DNA from: a virus
Virus record (IMG/VR): IMGVR_UViG_3300043466_001244
Location: 1-60,179 of that record
Reading direction: 5' to 3' (one strand)
DNA length: 60,179 nucleotides
This document shows, in pieces, positions 38,799-47,321 of this stretch. How positions within the stretch are numbered: position 1 is the first letter of the stretch; each line of letters begins with the position of its first letter. The notes beneath the pieces were generated by a model. That model was not told the origin of the DNA. It searched no databases and saw only the letters and a program-made list of their open reading frames with translations. The translations under genes and the position numbers were made by a program.

Positions 38799-39018
38799 CA
38801 CTCACCTCCTCCAGTGGACAAGAGTATATCCCCACTATTGGCTGTGGGCACACCTCGTCCCACCGTCTTGCCAACAGGGTTGTCAGGTAGTCGGCCCGAT
38901 CCGCATCGGACACCCAGATCACACCACCTTTGACATGTGTCGGCGCACGCCATCCCTGACGGGACAGCCAGTACCGGATCAGTCCATCGTTTTCCCCGGG
39001 CCGTGAAAGAATCCTCAT
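38791..39018 (-). CDS. Small protein of unknown function
   Basis: A 75-residue protein (RILSRPGENDGLIRYWLSRQ). Basic first half. Its end overlaps the DUF7249-like gene and supplies that gene's ribosome site. Confidence 0.45.
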   Translation of the reverse strand: MRILSRPGENDGLIRYWLSRQGWRAPTHVKGGVIWVSDADRADYLTTLLARRWDEVCPQPIVGIYSCPLEEVSDE

Positions 39019-39019
39019 G

Positions 39020-39247
39020 TCACCAGCACCCCTTATCTATGAGTAGGTGTTTGAACTGCATCTCCAACTCAGCGTCACGCTTGTGCCGCTCAAAGTCTGA
39101 CCAGCAGTCCGGGTATCCCTGCGCGCGGAAGACACAATCGGCCTTCTCGCATGCCACAATCACGGCCCGCCAATCTTTCTTGTTTCTGGCACGGGTCACA
39201 GCCGCCTTCAGCGACCGCAACCTGGCGTCTGTCAGTGTGTATTCCAT
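39020..39247 (-). CDS. Small protein of unknown function
   Basis: A 75-residue helical protein from ATG 39247 behind GGGGAGG. EYTLTDARLRSLKAAVTRAR and CWSDFERHKRDAELEM are visible. Longer in-frame extension lacks a ribosome site and was rejected. Confidence 0.5.
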   Translation of the reverse strand: MEYTLTDARLRSLKAAVTRARNKKDWRAVIVACEKADCVFRAQGYPDCWSDFERHKRDAELEMQFKHLLIDKGCW

Positions 39248-39248
39248 G

Positions 39249-39413
39249 TCACATCCTCCCCAAGGTTTCCAACTGTCTGCGGTCATCGCTGTCCGCAACG
39301 ATTTCCACATGGCCCCACAGGCCAACGAGGTTGAGCCAGTCCCATGTGCCGGGACTAGGAGCCTCCGTGTCATCCCAAGTGATCTTCACCACTATGGTGC
39401 TAGTTCGTCGCAT
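39249..39413 (-). CDS. 54-residue protein of unknown function
   Basis: From ATG 39413 (weak GGTG upstream), reading RRTSTIVVKITWDDTEAPSP and then a Trp-rich stretch TWDWLNLVGLWG. Directly follows the Gp88-like gene by one base. Function unknown. Confidence 0.45.
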   Translation of the reverse strand: MRRTSTIVVKITWDDTEAPSPGTWDWLNLVGLWGHVEIVADSDDRRQLETLGRM

Positions 39414-39414
39414 G

Positions 39415-40161
39415 TCACACCGTCGCTTTCTGTCTGGAGTAAGAACCCACACCCCGCAAGGCTCGCACAGCCTTGCCAGCCTCTGATCCCTTGGGTTGAA
39501 CACCGTGGATCGGCAGGGCAAACGATGGACCGGGGAGAGCGGCATGACTGTCGTCATGGTCAATCTCCAGACCCAAGTCATCTGCTTCCTGCTCAGTGAA
39601 CACAACGCGGGCTTCCCGCAGACCATGCTCATCGATGAGATGGTCAGCCTTGCCGCCCCTGCTCGCAGTCAGCAGGAAGTTGTCAGGCAGGATCGCCCGA
39701 CGCTTGATCCAGAATGGCAGGCTCTTGGTGTATGCGTAGAACCGGACATCCGGCCTGCGGAACGCCAACTCCAGCCATGCATCGAAGTAGTTGAGCAACT
39801 TAAAGTCGCCAGCTACATGGATGCGGACACAGCCTGCATCTGCAGGCAGGGCATCCGCCAGGGCATCAGCTGCCCCCAGCACCGAATCAGCCGCAATCGG
39901 CAGGATCGCATCGGTGTTGGCCTGACGGGCCAGAAACACATTCGTATACGCCACCTCTTGCGAGGCAGAGAAGCACCGGAACAACGTGTTAGGGCCGTCA
40001 ACGATTGTCCGCTTGCCGTCAACGATGACCACCTTGGAATGGCAGTCATTCGCAAACGGACAAGTCACCCCTGACAGCATGTCAAAGGAATAGACATTGA
40101 CACCCAGACGCTTCTCCAGATTGGAGAGCTTGGCGTTGGCCGGTGCATAGCGTAGAGCCAT
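39415..40161 (-). CDS. Gp88-family protein
   Basis: A 248-residue protein from ATG 40161 with AGGAGGTG five bases upstream. GVNVYSFDMLSGVTCPFAND, then DGPNTLFRCFSASQEVAY, then IHVAGDFKLLNYFDAWLELA and VRFYAYTKSLPFW match the pattern of the Gp88 family known from mycobacteriophages and many others. Conserved Cys and the HVAGDF motif suggest a metal or Fe-S site, but the activity is not established. It is the largest gene of the - strand chain after the recombinase. Confidence 0.75.
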   Translation of the reverse strand: MALRYAPANAKLSNLEKRLGVNVYSFDMLSGVTCPFANDCHSKVVIVDGKRTIVDGPNTLFRCFSASQEVAYTNVFLARQANTDAILPIAADSVLGAADALADALPADAGCVRIHVAGDFKLLNYFDAWLELAFRRPDVRFYAYTKSLPFWIKRRAILPDNFLLTASRGGKADHLIDEHGLREARVVFTEQEADDLGLEIDHDDSHAALPGPSFALPIHGVQPKGSEAGKAVRALRGVGSYSRQKATV

Positions 40162-40278
40162 ATGCACCTCCTGAAAGAAACCGGAACCACAACGGCACCG
40201 GAACGCGGGCAGATGGCATTCGGATTTAGTTGGGCAATCGCCCGTTTACCGCAGCCACCTGCCCGTGATCGGATGTCG

Positions 40279-40488
40279 TCACTTCACCTTCACTGGCCGA
40301 CCATCTTTCATGGTCACCTGTGCATACCAGCGGTGAGGCTGGGGATAGTGCGGCCCCTCCACGGTGAACGTCCCGTTGCGGTAATCGCCACCCCCGAACG
40401 GCCCAGCTTGGTACAGCCCGAATGCCATACCTTGGGCAACAGCCTCTTTCAGCTGTTTCTTAGACTGAAAGTTATGGTCACAGTACAT
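40279..40488 (-). CDS. Small protein of unknown function
   Basis: A 69-residue protein from ATG 40488 behind AAAGGAGGTG, the first gene of the - strand chain. It begins MYCDHNFQSKKQLKEAVAQG. About 117 bases separate its stop from the Gp88-like gene and hold no gene that I can support. Confidence 0.5.
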   Translation of the reverse strand: MYCDHNFQSKKQLKEAVAQGMAFGLYQAGPFGGGDYRNGTFTVEGPHYPQPHRWYAQVTMKDGRPVKVK

Positions 40489-40865
40489 CACACCTCCTTT
40501 GCTGCCCGCATGCGCAGAAGCTACACGCGGGTGATGGGTGAAACGGAAGACGATACCAGACGTTGGCCGCGGTTAATAAAATCGAATCGAATCGATTTTA
40601 CTGCCCGCCAACCTAGTACGGCCCAGTGCAACCTGGGCGAATCGAAAATGTGACAACTGCTGCTGCCATCTGCCAGTTATGACAGATAGTAGAATCGTTG
40701 TCGTTTTGATTGTCGCGACGTTGGCCGCGATTACACACCTAGACAATGGCGGCGGTTAATAACCAAAAATAATTTTGGTTCCCCCCTTCCCCCGGACGAT
40801 AGTAACTGGTAAGAATACACCAGCCGTGGCACATTGCCCCGGCATTACCCCCGGAGGTTACTACC
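40489..40865. promoter_or_regulatory. Divergent control region rich in inverted and direct repeats
   Basis: No gene is supported here. TAAAATCGA/TCGATTTTA forms a perfect 9-pair inverted repeat at 40577-40600 with ATCGA iterons inside. AACCAAAA/TTTTGGTT forms an 8-pair repeat at 40761-40780. GCCCAG/CTGGGC pairs at 40621-40638. A 17-base direct repeat GACGTTGGCCGCG-TTA occurs at 40559-40575 and 40717-40733, with a degenerate third copy at 40745-40762. AT-rich blocks sit among GC-rich sequence. A replication origin or immunity/operator region is the likely function. Confidence 0.55.
40559..40733. repeat. Pair of 17-base direct repeats (outer limits)
   Basis: GACGTTGGCCGCGGTTA at 40559-40575 and GACGTTGGCCGCGATTA at 40717-40733 differ at one base. 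A third partial copy, ATGGCGGCGGTTAATAA, lies at 40746-40762. Each copy precedes or abuts an AT-rich stretch. Confidence 0.6.
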
Positions 40866-41867
40866 ATGCTTCGCAGTCTTAAGAATGTCCGCCGCGATAT
40901 CCGTAGCTACTATGCCCAGACATGCCCCATCATTCCGGGCAAACCCGGGCCCGTGGAACCGTTTTCCCCGCGATGCTTTGGGGAGACTGTGGAAGTGTGG
41001 GCCGCCGTTGACGGCTACGCGGAACGCTCGTTCCGGTGGGATATGGGCGGTCAGGATGGCAGGCAATTCGGCCCCGGCGAAGTGGAAGACGCCGTCGCCC
41101 TATTCCGGTGGATTCTGTGGACGATCACACCCGCACAGTGGCAGGCCATGGGGGTGGGGTATGGCGACCGTATGCGGGCGTTGCATATCGTTCGGGGGAG
41201 GCTCAAAAAGATGCATTGGAGGGACCGCCAGACCACAAGCGGTAGCCGAAAAGCGACCCGCCGCTACCGCAGCTACAAAGCATCCATGAGCCTGTCGGCC
41301 CCGTCCCCGGTAGCCGTGGCCGTGGCCGTGGAAGATGCCGCCCGGAACGGCCTACGGGGCAGGCGACCGGGGGCAGGCCGTCCGGCAATGGAAACCCGCA
41401 CAGTATCCCCCGCCACCGCTCACGCGGCGATCATGGGGGGGCCTACGCGGGAGATCGTCGTCGGCCCGGTGGCGGTGGACGGGGGTATAGCCCACGTTGA
41501 AACCGACGGCCGGATGCGAGAAGTAGAAATCCGTTCAGTAGCTTTCTCGTTTCACACTGGCAGGCGGATCGATGGCCGGTGGGTGCCGGACGGCGGGGTG
41601 GAGCAACTAGAGGAGATAGAAACCGGATACCGTATGGTTTCAAGCACCACCCGCGTGGAATACCCCCGGACCTTTGTAGCCGAGGCGGTGGACGTTGGAA
41701 CGGCGGTAGACCGCTTCACACCGGCCCAGACACCGACACCGGCACCATGGACACCAGAGCAACGGGGGCACGTTAAGACGATGCGGGAGACTGTCCGGGG
41801 GCGGGCGGTAGCGGGAGACGTTGACGCCTACCGTGCAGCACTTGCGGAATACTACGCGGGGAAGTAG
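40866..41867 (+). CDS. Lone protein with an AT-hook-like motif
   Basis: A 333-residue protein behind CGGAGG. Residues about 1-130 are basic with several Trp; residues 158-170 read LRGRRPGAGRPAM, close to an AT-hook (GRP core). The second half is beta-rich with VDGGIAHVETDGRMREVEIR. It stands alone between the repeat-rich control region and a very strong terminator, so it is transcribed separately. A DNA-binding role in replication, repression or lysogeny is inferred. No known repressor or initiator domain is recognised. Confidence 0.5.
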   Translation: MLRSLKNVRRDIRSYYAQTCPIIPGKPGPVEPFSPRCFGETVEVWAAVDGYAERSFRWDMGGQDGRQFGPGEVEDAVALFRWILWTITPAQWQAMGVGYGDRMRALHIVRGRLKKMHWRDRQTTSGSRKATRRYRSYKASMSLSAPSPVAVAVAVEDAARNGLRGRRPGAGRPAMETRTVSPATAHAAIMGGPTREIVVGPVAVDGGIAHVETDGRMREVEIRSVAFSFHTGRRIDGRWVPDGGVEQLEEIETGYRMVSSTTRVEYPRTFVAEAVDVGTAVDRFTPAQTPTPAPWTPEQRGHVKTMRETVRGRAVAGDVDAYRAALAEYYAGK

Positions 41868-41893
41868 ACCCCCGTCCACCACTGGCACAGTGT

Positions 41894-41933
41894 ATACCCC
41901 CCGTAGGCTAACCCCTACGGGGGGTATTTTATT
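41894..41933 (+). terminator. Perfect rho-independent terminator
   Basis: A 14-pair perfect stem (arms 41894-41907 and 41914-41927, core CCCCCCGTAGG) with loop CTAACC is followed by TTTATT. It ends the transcript of the lone gene at 40866-41867. Confidence 0.9.
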
Positions 41934-42382
41934 GAACCGCCCAGGTACTGTACGGGCGTATACCAGGATGATATGCAACGGGATTGCAAGAGGGGGATAG
42001 TGTACGGTTGGATAGGGGGGGCGATGCATGCCAGCCAATCCCCGGGGAAAATCAATGTTCACCAAATCGGTAATGTATCCCATGGTTTTGACTAGCTTAC
42101 AGAGAGAACGCCATAAGTGTAGGCGGGACATAGACTTAGGGAACGGGGGGGAGGGTTGGCGACACGTCGAACCACCCCCTCCCGCCCCCAACGCGGAAGC
42201 GGATTATTGTCATATCCACCCCTGGATTTTTTCACCCCTCTAGCCCCCATATGTCGCTTTTCCCCGGCCCCCACACCACATGCCGGCAATGTGTCGCCGC
42301 GTGACGCCTGTGGGTTTGCCCTGTTTCCCGGCCTTCTGCGCGTCCGCTGTCGCTGCTGGGCATTTGCCTAGTAGGAGGCCCC
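41934..42382. other. Intergenic region before the morphogenesis unit
   Basis: No gene is supported in these 449 bases. It contains the candidate promoter at 42088-42117, a GC-rich run with the nested repeat GGTT/AACC around CGACACGTCG near 42154-42174, and C-rich segments. The first gene of the morphogenesis unit follows with AGGAGG. Confidence 0.6.
42088..42117 (+). promoter_or_regulatory. Candidate promoter of the morphogenesis unit
   Basis: TTGACT (42088-42093) and CATAAG (42112-42117) are 18 bases apart, upstream of the first of more than thirty co-directional structural genes. The -10 box is weak, so a phage-specific sigma factor might act instead. Confidence 0.4.
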
Positions 42383-42931
42383 ATGACACCAGACGAATAC
42401 GAAGCCCTCATCGCGCAGGGCATGGACCCCAACGACATCAATCGTCCTGGCGGGGTGAATCTTGGTGGTTTGCCCAACGTCGGCAACGGCACGCCGGCCT
42501 TCCGCAACCAGAAGCAGCGAAAGGCAGTCGCCAACCTCCATGCCAGAGGTGATGACGAGCCAGATGCTCAGGAAGGCCCCCAGCGCGCGATTAGACGGCC
42601 GTTCGGCATGCAGGCGTACTCAGGAGCCAATCCAGTGCAACAAGGCTTTATAAACGAATTTGGACCCGCTGCGCAGGGGCGGCACCTTGCCGGCATGATC
42701 GCGCAGACTCAGGGCGCCATCCAAGACGAGAACGATTCCCGGGTAGCTCAGTCGCGCGAGCAAGGCCGGATGGCCCATGAGCGCGAGATGGAGGCTATGC
42801 GCCAAGAAGCATTGTTACAGCGCTTGGCCATGGAACAACGGGAGCGGGAGAAGGATCGCATTCTCCAGAAGCAATTAACGTCCGGTATAACTACCCGTAA
42901 GCTGGTTAACGGTCGGTGGGTCGATGTTTGA
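42383..42931 (+). CDS. Virion accessory protein, unknown function
   Basis: A 182-residue protein behind TAGGAGG. The start is polar (TPDEYEALIAQGMDPNDINR) and the C-terminal 70 residues form a charged long helix (REMEAMRQEALLQRLAMEQR). First gene of the morphogenesis unit. Resembles small head or ejection accessory proteins only in composition. Confidence 0.5.
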   Translation: MTPDEYEALIAQGMDPNDINRPGGVNLGGLPNVGNGTPAFRNQKQRKAVANLHARGDDEPDAQEGPQRAIRRPFGMQAYSGANPVQQGFINEFGPAAQGRHLAGMIAQTQGAIQDENDSRVAQSREQGRMAHEREMEAMRQEALLQRLAMEQREREKDRILQKQLTSGITTRKLVNGRWVDV

Positions 42932-42995
42932 CTTTCTTTTTGACGAAGACTGGGGCGAGGAATGGACGGCGACGGCGATGCAGTTCGGCGGTTAA
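42924..42995 (+). CDS. Possible 23-residue micro-protein
   Basis: The frame starts at ATG 42924, eight bases before the previous stop, and reads MFDFLFDEDWGEEWTATAMQ, ending FGG. It is acidic and aromatic. The next gene starts inside it. No ribosome site beyond coupling; coding status uncertain. Confidence 0.3.
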   Translation: MFDFLFDEDWGEEWTATAMQFGG

Positions 42996-43216
42996 TACCT
43001 AACCGGCCTGTGCGAACTCCCAATCATGCGGAGAAGTCGCACATGGTTCTAGCCAAGGTGGGTGACGAGGAGAAGTTAATACGCTTTGGCCAGCAGGGTG
43101 TAGAAGGCTCCCCGGATGGCTCGGCGCGGAACGAGGCGTTTAAAGCCCGCCATGCTGAGAACATTGCCAAGGGCAGGATGTCTGCGGCGTACTGGGCCGA
43201 CAAGGTTAAGTGGTGA
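42962..43216 (+). CDS. Small conserved phage protein
   Basis: An 84-residue protein from ATG 42962 (GAGGA upstream); ATG 43043 is an alternative. IRFGQQGVEGSPDGSARNEA followed by FKARHAENIAKGRMSAAYWA matches a short conserved type found in several tailed phages near structural genes. Function unknown. Confidence 0.6.
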   Translation: MDGDGDAVRRLIPNRPVRTPNHAEKSHMVLAKVGDEEKLIRFGQQGVEGSPDGSARNEAFKARHAENIAKGRMSAAYWADKVKW

Positions 43217-43524
43217 TGTTCCGTTGGTTGTTACATTCCGTAGAAGCACTGCGCGCCGGCGCGTGGCCGCGGGTTCGACGGGAACACCTTCTCAAAGAAC
43301 CTGTGTGTATAGCCTGCGGCAGAGCCAAGGATCTGGATGTGCATCACGTATTACCTCTCAGTCACGGCGGGGCGGAGTTGGACCCCGCTAATCTTGTCAC
43401 GCTGTGTGCGGATCCTTGTCACCTTGTCCACGGACACTTAATGGCATGGACCCGTGCGAACCCCGAAGTACGGGAAGACTGCGCCCGCTATCGGGCTAAA
43501 CTGGAGACTGCTAAGCATGGCTGA
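43216..43524 (+). CDS. HNH endonuclease
   Basis: A 102-residue protein from ATG 43216. CIACG, then DLDVHHVLPLSHGGAELDPA, then NLVTLCADPCHLVHGH is a complete HNH site with four zinc Cys. HNH proteins near packaging genes often help terminase cut DNA, although this one lies 7 kb from the terminase. A homing enzyme is also possible. Confidence 0.8.
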   Translation: MFRWLLHSVEALRAGAWPRVRREHLLKEPVCIACGRAKDLDVHHVLPLSHGGAELDPANLVTLCADPCHLVHGHLMAWTRANPEVREDCARYRAKLETAKHG

Positions 43525-44107
43525 CAACTTCTACGAATACTGGCAGGGGTCTCCAGGGCAGCGGATGGCTGACTTGGAAGCTCAGCGAGCTAGCTTTGAG
43601 AAGAGCAAAGGTCCGTTCTGGGACTATATGACCCCAGAGCAGCGGATGGCCGCTCAGCAAAACAACCTCGCACCCACTCGCACCAGCGATGCAGCGAGCG
43701 ATGCCTACAACGCTGGCTTGTATGTGATGGACATGACCAGCCGACCGCGGGATACGCTCATCCGTTCCGCCCAAGAACTGGGTAAGGGTAACTACGGTCA
43801 GGCCGGTGGGCTGGCTTTGCGGGCACTTCCCTCCGCGGTGATGCCACAGCTGGCCGCGGGCACCATGGATTCGCCTGACGATTGGCGCAAGCACGCCACG
43901 CCCGGCACGGCGATGACTTTGGATGTGTTGACTGATCCCGGCACCTACATGGGGGTCGGCATCGCGGGTCGCATGCTCAAAGGTGCCTCACGCGCCGATG
44001 ATGCAACCCAAGCAATTCGCCAGCTGATCAACGCCGCAAGCAACAACCCCATCAAAGCCTCTGCTGCTATGGGCGGCGTGGCGTGGGGTGGGTACGGAGC
44101 GCAGTAG
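43517..44107 (+). CDS. Virion protein related to the N-terminus of the 1240-residue protein
   Basis: A 196-residue protein from ATG 43517, overlapping the HNH gene by eight bases. The order of its segments (YVMDMTSRPRDTLIRSAQEL, GGLALRALP, VLTDPGTYMGVGIAGRMLKG) parallels residues 50-140 of the protein at 15376 (WLLDTPGAVVRGG, GRELL, LLLDPLTYASLGL, VGKGAK). A shared membrane- or particle-associated module is likely. Function unknown. Confidence 0.5.
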   Translation: MADNFYEYWQGSPGQRMADLEAQRASFEKSKGPFWDYMTPEQRMAAQQNNLAPTRTSDAASDAYNAGLYVMDMTSRPRDTLIRSAQELGKGNYGQAGGLALRALPSAVMPQLAAGTMDSPDDWRKHATPGTAMTLDVLTDPGTYMGVGIAGRMLKGASRADDATQAIRQLINAASNNPIKASAAMGGVAWGGYGAQ

Positions 44108-44109
44108 CA

Positions 44110-44355
44110 ATGGCAGACATCGAAGACCAGATCCGCAAACTCATCGAAGCCGGCGACATCGGCGTGAACTGGGATGGCCCGCGCGAGATGTGGCACCAGA
44201 ACGGTCGTCTGCCTGCGAAATACGACAAGAGCGCCATTCAATTCCCAACCTCAGACCCAACTCGCACCACTATCCGCAAGCAGACGATGCGCCGCTACCC
44301 TGGCGTGCGCACTGATCCTCGCTATGCCGACCAGTACAAAGACCAGGACACCTAA
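44110..44355 (+). CDS. Small protein of unknown function
   Basis: An 81-residue protein from ATG 44110. Polar, with ADIEDQIRKLIEAGDIGVNW and a basic C-terminus (TIRKQTMRRYPGVRTD). Lies between virion genes. Family not recognised. Confidence 0.5.
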   Translation: MADIEDQIRKLIEAGDIGVNWDGPREMWHQNGRLPAKYDKSAIQFPTSDPTRTTIRKQTMRRYPGVRTDPRYADQYKDQDT

Positions 44356-45057
44356 ATGCCCAGCTGGTTAGACGATGCCGGGGATGCAGTGCGGCGACTG
44401 ACTCAAGCCGTCAGCACCGCTGATGTTCCAGTGGTGCCTGTTCCCAATCGCTGGTTCTCAGACGCTGCCGGGAACCCTGGCCCGCAAAAACTTGTTGAGC
44501 GAGCGCTGCAAGCAACGGGCCACCCGCGTGATTTTTTTCACTCAGGTGCTTTTGTTGACCCTCGCACGGGCGAAGTCTTGGACGGTCGGTCTTTTGCGCG
44601 CGGGGCTATTCTGGTTGATCCGGAATCTGGCAAGCCTTCATTTGGCGTAAGCGGCGCGCTGGCGAACTGGGATCCTGTTCCCGGGGCCATAGCCGACTCT
44701 AACTTAATTCGTCGCAGCCTCTTTAATCCAGAAACCGACGCGACAGACATCCCGTTCCTGACGGCTGTAGAAAGTGGCGGCAAGCACTTCTACGGGCTGG
44801 GCGCTCGGTACGAAAGTCCTGTCATGCTGCGCAACACAATGACGGGGCGCAACCCGACGCTGCGCCCGCGCGCTCGCGGATCGGTGTGGGGAAGCGAGCC
44901 AGTGGGCGCGATAGCTATACGGGGGCAGTCGCATCCCGTGTACAGCGAACTGCTCGTTGCGCCGCGCGGAGAGCAAGGGGTTGGCGAACTGCTGCGATAC
45001 GGACTTCTTGCTCCATTAGCAGCTGGCGCAGCCGCCGCTGGAGCAAGCGAGCAGTAA
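44356..45057 (+). CDS. Virion-associated protein, unknown function
   Basis: A 233-residue protein. After a helical start come AFVDPRTGEVLDGRSFARG and ILVDPESGKPSFGVSGALA; it ends in a hydrophobic Ala-rich stretch (LLAPLAAGAAAAGA) that might insert in a membrane. Directly follows the previous gene. Function unknown. Confidence 0.45.
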   Translation: MPSWLDDAGDAVRRLTQAVSTADVPVVPVPNRWFSDAAGNPGPQKLVERALQATGHPRDFFHSGAFVDPRTGEVLDGRSFARGAILVDPESGKPSFGVSGALANWDPVPGAIADSNLIRRSLFNPETDATDIPFLTAVESGGKHFYGLGARYESPVMLRNTMTGRNPTLRPRARGSVWGSEPVGAIAIRGQSHPVYSELLVAPRGEQGVGELLRYGLLAPLAAGAAAAGASEQ

Positions 45058-45165
45058 CAAAACCTCTGCCCATTGGTGTTTGGACCGAGGTTTCGTTACA
45101 CCCCCGTAACAAAATAGGAGTAACAGGACACTGACTATGTAGACCCTTCCCCCGAAAGGATTTAC

Positions 45166-46194
45166 ATGTCAGACGAAACACCAGACATCCAGACGCAGGA
45201 CGCTCCCGTAGCTGAGACAAGCTACGATGCGCCCTCGCAGGATACGGCCGGTTCAGAGACTTCTACTCCCGGCTTTGATACCCCCTACTCCGCGTTCCGC
45301 CATCTGCCGGACTTCCAAGGTCAGGACGATCTCACCATCGCCCAGAACCTGTATCGGGCCTACAACGGCTACGGGGAAACCCAGCGGCAGCTGCAGCAGT
45401 TCCAGAGCTTGATCCCCGATACCACTGAGTACATCCGCAACAAGGCGGAATACGCCAAGTGGCAGGCGGCTCAGCGCGAAGCGGCCAAGCCCAAGGAACC
45501 CGAAGCTCCCAAGTGGTGGAACCCTCCCCAGGTCAAAGACACCTGGAGGAGTTACATCGTCCGCGACCCGCAGACGGGCAAGGAAGTCATCTCCCCCGAT
45601 GCTCCGTATGAGGCCCAGCAGTCTCTGCGTGAGTACCAGCAGTACACGGCGGACTTTGCCCGCAAGCTGGTGACCGATCCCGAAAACACGCTCAAGCCCT
45701 TCGTTGAGCAGGTTGCGATCCAGAAGGCGCAGGAGATGGTGCAGAACCATCTCAACCAGTACCAGACCCAGAACTTTGTTCAGGATCTGGAGCGGCAGAA
45801 CGCCGACTGGCTCTATGACCAGCAGGGCAATCCCACCCGGGAAGGTCAGGCCATCTCGCAGTACATCGGTCAGGCCGCGCAGCTGGGCATCCAGTCGGCC
45901 AATGACCGCTGGAAGTACGCGACCGGCATGCTGCAGCGCGATCTCCTGAACATGCGCTACCAGCAGATACAGCAGGCACAACCGGCGCAGGGTTTCGCAG
46001 GGGTGCCAGCGCCAGCACCGGCCCCAGCGGCACCTGCGGACCCAGTGGCACAACAGAACATGCAGTTCCTTCGGGAGCGCGCAACGCGCACCCCGAATCG
46101 AAGTGCTGGAACTACGGAACCGCGCGCACCGCGCTCGCGGATGAGTTTTGAGGACCGGCTGAAAAGCCAACTCGCTAACGATGGAGTTATCTGA
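45166..46194 (+). CDS. Scaffolding protein (putative)
   Basis: A 342-residue protein with AAAGGA upstream. It is acidic at the start, then Gln- and Glu-rich with long helices (residues 60-270: QRQLQQFQSLIPDTTEYIRN and similar), a Pro/Ala hinge (residues 283-300) and a short basic C-terminal segment (SFEDRLKSQLA). It directly precedes the coat protein with a TGATG overlap. This is the classic place and composition of a scaffold that guides procapsid assembly. Confidence 0.7.
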   Translation: MSDETPDIQTQDAPVAETSYDAPSQDTAGSETSTPGFDTPYSAFRHLPDFQGQDDLTIAQNLYRAYNGYGETQRQLQQFQSLIPDTTEYIRNKAEYAKWQAAQREAAKPKEPEAPKWWNPPQVKDTWRSYIVRDPQTGKEVISPDAPYEAQQSLREYQQYTADFARKLVTDPENTLKPFVEQVAIQKAQEMVQNHLNQYQTQNFVQDLERQNADWLYDQQGNPTREGQAISQYIGQAAQLGIQSANDRWKYATGMLQRDLLNMRYQQIQQAQPAQGFAGVPAPAPAPAAPADPVAQQNMQFLRERATRTPNRSAGTTEPRAPRSRMSFEDRLKSQLANDGVI

Positions 46195-47303
46195 TGGCTA
46201 GTTCGACTGACTGGGCAAGGTCTATTGCTACGACGATTGTAAACCATCTTCGCGAAGAAGAGGTTGCATCGCTTCGTAAGTACAAGTTGTTCGCCGCGCT
46301 TGAGGGTTCGGGCCAGATCCGCACCAACATGAGCGGCAGGGGTTTCGATTGGGAACTCCAGTACCGGAACCATACCCCATCGGGGAATAATGGTGAGACA
46401 CCGCGGACCTTCGCACGCCAGAACCTCTGGAAGCGAGCGGAGCTTGAGTTCCGCGGCGCACAGGCGAGCGATGCCATCTACAAGAAAGAGATGCTTGAGA
46501 ACCGTTCGGCTCAGGCTCTTGTAAACGTCGCTGGTAAGATGGCCAGCCGTCTGCTGACGAGCATGGAACAGTACCTTGCCAAGGAGTGGATTGTTGACGG
46601 CTATGCTGCTGGCAACGAACTTCGCTTCCACGGCATCGAAAGTTTCATGGGCAACAACGGTACTGTCAATGTTACCACGGGCGCCCAGCGTGCGGCCAAT
46701 GCGGCTGACCCCTTCTGCTATCCGACCGACACCTACGCTGGTCTTTCGACCGTGCTGGGTGCCTACGGCGGCTCGCAGACAACCGGCGTCTGGCCCAACG
46801 GCTACGCCGATCCTGAGTTTGATTTCTTCTCGCCGGTGCAGGTCAACTTCACTTCGTCCTACTTCGGTGGAACGACTTGGAAGGACAACTGCGTGAAGGC
46901 TGTGCGTGAGGCGATTCATCAGACCCGCCGGAACGACAGCAAGGAAGATCAAGTGGACATGGTGTTGCTTGATCGCCGCCTGTTCATCGACTTCCTCAAC
47001 ACGCTGGACTCCAAGGAGCGCGTGATCGTCAGCCGCACCAACGGCCTGCGGTCCTATGGCTTCACCGATGTGTTTGAGTTGGACGGCGTGGAAATCAGTA
47101 GTGAAAATTCTGTTCCCGCCAACACCGGATATGGCCTGTCTGTGGGCAATATCGAACTGCTCTGCATGGAAGGTCAGCTGCTCAATAGCGAGGGACCGTT
47201 CTATGACGAAATCACGCAGCAGTACCGCTACGTTGTTTCGACGCTCGGCAACCTGAAGTTCAAGTCGCCGCGTAACTTCTTCAAGCTCACCACTCTCGCC
47301 TGA
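46194..47303 (+). CDS. Major capsid protein
   Basis: A 369-residue protein right after the scaffold. ATTIVNHLREEEVASLRKYK, the segment FDWELQYRNH, and ARQNLWKRAELEFRGAQASD form a conserved start that I associate with coat proteins of short-tailed phages. It ends in FKSPRNFFKLTTLA, a typical closing beta strand. Size, position between scaffold and decoration protein, and lack of enzyme motifs all fit the coat protein. No cleavage protease is evident nearby. Confidence 0.75.
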   Translation: MASSTDWARSIATTIVNHLREEEVASLRKYKLFAALEGSGQIRTNMSGRGFDWELQYRNHTPSGNNGETPRTFARQNLWKRAELEFRGAQASDAIYKKEMLENRSAQALVNVAGKMASRLLTSMEQYLAKEWIVDGYAAGNELRFHGIESFMGNNGTVNVTTGAQRAANAADPFCYPTDTYAGLSTVLGAYGGSQTTGVWPNGYADPEFDFFSPVQVNFTSSYFGGTTWKDNCVKAVREAIHQTRRNDSKEDQVDMVLLDRRLFIDFLNTLDSKERVIVSRTNGLRSYGFTDVFELDGVEISSENSVPANTGYGLSVGNIELLCMEGQLLNSEGPFYDEITQQYRYVVSTLGNLKFKSPRNFFKLTTLA

Positions 47304-47321
47304 GAAAGGACTCTAGTCACA

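Noticed and set aside
40559-40762. A short CRISPR array
   Set aside because: Only two good repeats with a 141-base gap and no cas genes; the arrangement suits binding sites rather than spacers.
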